22,423 nt of DNA from positions 1 through 22,423 of the IMG/VR virus record IMGVR_UViG_3300037961_000238; one strand, written 5' to 3'. The stretch's first letter is position 1; each line of letters begins with the position of its first letter. The translations under genes were made by a program, and so were the position numbers. Under the pieces are notes generated by a model. It was not told the DNA's origin. It ran no database searches and saw only the letters and a list, made by a program, of their open reading frames with translations. Of this stretch, positions 20,522 to 22,423 are shown piece by piece. The stretch is from a virus.

Positions 20522-22290
20522 TGAATATTCTTGAGCAAGAAGACATTATCAAAGGCTTGCCCGATCAGGCATTGATGCAGGAAGCTCAGATGCCTAGCGG
20601 TCAAGTGCCGCAGTTCTTGGTTGTCTCTGAGATACAACGTCGATCCGACATGCGTAAGCGATTCCAAAAGGAACAACCACAAGAAGGCACAGTCAAGGAC
20701 CGCATCGTGGGTGAGGCTGGCATGGGGATTATGGGTGCTATGCCGCCCCAGATGGCTATGGCCCCGCAAATGCCCCAGAGAATGCCTCAGATGCCCCCAC
20801 AGGGAATAGAGCAGGCGATGCCGCCGCAGAGGATGTCTGGAGGCGGGATTGTCAGGATGGCTAATGGCGGCAGGACGCAAGAAATACTGGACTTGGTAGC
20901 TGTGGGGTTAAGTCCGTTGCAAATTACCCAGAGAGGGTATGAGGAAAAAGAAATTACAGCGGCAATGGACGAGTACAACCGTAGAATGGCCTCCACGGTT
21001 GACCCCACATTTGACGGCTCTTCAAGGATTATTGGCGCTCCTGAAAGGGGAGACCCGACAGTTCAAAGAAGATCCACTGGGTATTTTGATGATCCGGGTG
21101 CGTTTGGTGATACTGTTAGAGAAAACGTGCTAGAGCCGATTGGAAGTGCCGCGAGGTATGTTTCAGAAATACCGGGGAGGGTCGCACAAAGCTCAAGAAT
21201 GGCAGAGGCAAAAAGCCCCTTGAGCGACGGCCTTCTTTTGGCGAGCGATATGCCGGGGCCGCTTAAGGAGAGAGAAACTGACCCGTACGGGTATCGAGAT
21301 GTTTTCACTCCAGAGCAGATAAACCAACGCTTAGAAAGCAGACCGAGTTTGGCTGACGATCTTGACATGACGCCAATAGAGTTTTTCAAGCAACGAGTTT
21401 TGGGCCAGAGCGCGGAAGACAAAACTCCGGTTGGAATAACTAGCATACCGACAGAATACACGGACCCAGCAACCGCTTTGGGCTTGGACGAAGAGGACGA
21501 ATACGTTTACAGGGGGCCGCTTCGTCGAGAGGCAAACGAAAGCAGTCCAGTTAAAGCGGATGCTGATGTTAGAAAAACAGATGAAGTAGGTGAAGTAGGC
21601 GGCGTAAACCTAAAAGGCGACGGAAAAGAGGTTCAGTCGGATTCTGTATTCAGCACCGACGACTACCGTTCTAGGCTCGAATACCTTATGAGTCTTGGGG
21701 TGGACAGAGACAAAGTCGAAATACCTACCCTTGACTACTCAGACATAAGAGACGATCTGAACAGGCGCGTCCAATCCAACATGCTCTTGGCGCTCGGTGC
21801 GGGTATTGCTGGAGGTGACGTATCTAAAGGAATACAGGCCGCAAGCGAGGTGTCTCAGGCAGGCGGCAGAGACATAAGTAAAATTGACCTAGCCGAAAGA
21901 CAGGGTCAGTTCGAGGCCGCAACAGCGGCTCAGAAACGTCAAGATGATCTGCTGAAAACACAGCGAATGCTAGGCGCAGAACTTATGGGTCTGGACGCAA
22001 AGCTTAGGGTGAGCAGTGATACCGATAGAAGAGAGCTTATCAGGTATTACGCGGGCATAAGAGACGGCCTGCAAGATCAGCTAGTGGCACTGACTGAGGC
22101 TGGCTATGGACAGGCGTTACCCAAGGCATCCCAAGACCTAATGAATCGCATCGACAAGATGCTTCAAAACCTATCAAGCCAGTACGGAATAATCTTGCCT
22201 GCGGATGCTGGGGGCGGCGTTGATCGTAATCCAGCAGAGCTAGGCGGCTCCCTAGACCTCAACCTCCCAAGCCGACAGGCGGCACCCTAA
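20518..22290 (+). CDS. Large internal virion protein candidate with Met/Pro/Gln tract
   Basis: This is a 590-residue protein. The N-terminal part has KGLPDQALMQEAQMPSGQVP at 12-31 and a basic RRSDMRKRFQKEQPQEGTVK helix, a combination I recall in cyanophage and other marine virion proteins. Residues 69-106 are rich in Met, Pro and Gln (ten Met in 38), followed by MSGGGIVRMANGG. A disordered acidic middle leads to a hydrophobic small-residue helix near 422-440 (MLLALGAGIAGGDVSKGIQA) and a long coiled coil to about 550. It probably acts with the two genes before it during DNA entry. Two adjacent ATG codons (20518, 20521) are possible starts. Confidence 0.58.
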   Translation: MMNILEQEDIIKGLPDQALMQEAQMPSGQVPQFLVVSEIQRRSDMRKRFQKEQPQEGTVKDRIVGEAGMGIMGAMPPQMAMAPQMPQRMPQMPPQGIEQAMPPQRMSGGGIVRMANGGRTQEILDLVAVGLSPLQITQRGYEEKEITAAMDEYNRRMASTVDPTFDGSSRIIGAPERGDPTVQRRSTGYFDDPGAFGDTVRENVLEPIGSAARYVSEIPGRVAQSSRMAEAKSPLSDGLLLASDMPGPLKERETDPYGYRDVFTPEQINQRLESRPSLADDLDMTPIEFFKQRVLGQSAEDKTPVGITSIPTEYTDPATALGLDEEDEYVYRGPLRREANESSPVKADADVRKTDEVGEVGGVNLKGDGKEVQSDSVFSTDDYRSRLEYLMSLGVDRDKVEIPTLDYSDIRDDLNRRVQSNMLLALGAGIAGGDVSKGIQAASEVSQAGGRDISKIDLAERQGQFEAATAAQKRQDDLLKTQRMLGAELMGLDAKLRVSSDTDRRELIRYYAGIRDGLQDQLVALTEAGYGQALPKASQDLMNRIDKMLQNLSSQYGIILPADAGGGVDRNPAELGGSLDLNLPSRQAAP

Positions 22291-22296
22291 ACAGCC

Positions 22297-22423
22297 ATGT
22301 CGGGGTTGGAGACTTTTAGGGCTAAATACCCTGAATACGATGATGTTGGCGACAAAGAACTCGCTGATGCGCTGTATGAAAAATACTACTCCAACCTAGA
22401 TCGAGATGATTACTACGATCAAA
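22297..22423 (+). CDS. 5' end of a probable large internal virion protein (partial)
   Basis: An ATG at 22297 opens a frame that runs off the window after 42 codons. The start MSGLETFRAKYPEYDDVGDK, then ELADALYEKYYSNLDRD, is the short N-terminal domain that I recall at the front of many phage DNA-ejection proteins, often ahead of a lytic transglycosylase or other large region. The Shine-Dalgarno site is poor (GGCGG at 22279-22283 is far away), so its start may depend on the upstream gene, which ends six bases before. The rest of the protein is not visible. Confidence 0.62.
   Translation, partial: MSGLETFRAKYPEYDDVGDKELADALYEKYYSNLDRDDYYDQ

Noticed and set aside
1-22423. tRNA genes, integrase or attachment site
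   Set aside because: No cloverleaf-like segment, recombinase motif or matching direct repeat was seen; the only sizeable non-coding gap (1055-1138) is explained by the terminator, the dyad and a ribosome site.

Overview
The window is one continuous stretch of the virion-structure region of a tailed double-stranded DNA phage. About 33 genes lie on the + strand, most separated by a few bases or overlapping as ATGA, TGATG or TAATG, and nothing on the - strand looks like a gene. Base composition is balanced by eye. The closest relatives I can recall for many of the small proteins are uncultured marine phages (environmental podovirus-like genomes). The host cannot be named from the sequence; the Shine-Dalgarno sites and a Gram-negative style lysis set fit a marine proteobacterium. 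No terminase, portal, polymerase, integrase or tRNA gene is present, so lifestyle cannot be judged.

Layout. 1-1054: end of an unidentified gene, then the major capsid protein. 1055-1138: the only real intergenic gap, with a strong intrinsic terminator and a 16-bp near-palindrome one base away from a ParB-binding parS site. 1139-2069: two small probable virion proteins, separated by a second G5C/GC5 hairpin. 2069-2937: four very basic mini-proteins in overlapping frames. 2937-5349: two adaptor-like proteins (P22 gp4-like and T7 gp11-like in style) and small neck/tail proteins. 5352-10620: an attachment-type fibre protein and three tandem paralogous proteins, each with seven repeats of about 50 residues and shared end domains. 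10627-13379: small hypothetical and membrane proteins, a protein of 22-residue repeats and a tail fibre with an NVTG tetrapeptide array. 13389-14481: lysis module (three-TM holin, two more small membrane proteins, M15 peptidase endolysin). 14481-16850: large tail hub/nozzle-like protein and two small partners. 16850-22423: a block of large glycine-zipper, coiled-coil and Met/Pro/Gln-rich proteins with a GNAT-like small protein, most likely the internal or ejected virion proteins; the last gene runs off the edge.

Together these genes would build the capsid, the neck and short tail, an elaborate set of host-binding fibres, the proteins injected with the DNA, and the lysis apparatus. No tape-measure protein is seen, and the ejection-protein block suggests podovirus morphology.

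The most unusual signals are the cassette of basic mini-proteins (two share a near-identical N-terminal leader, and a third begins like the major capsid protein), the three tandem seven-repeat fibre paralogs, and the parS-like site beside the capsid-gene terminator.
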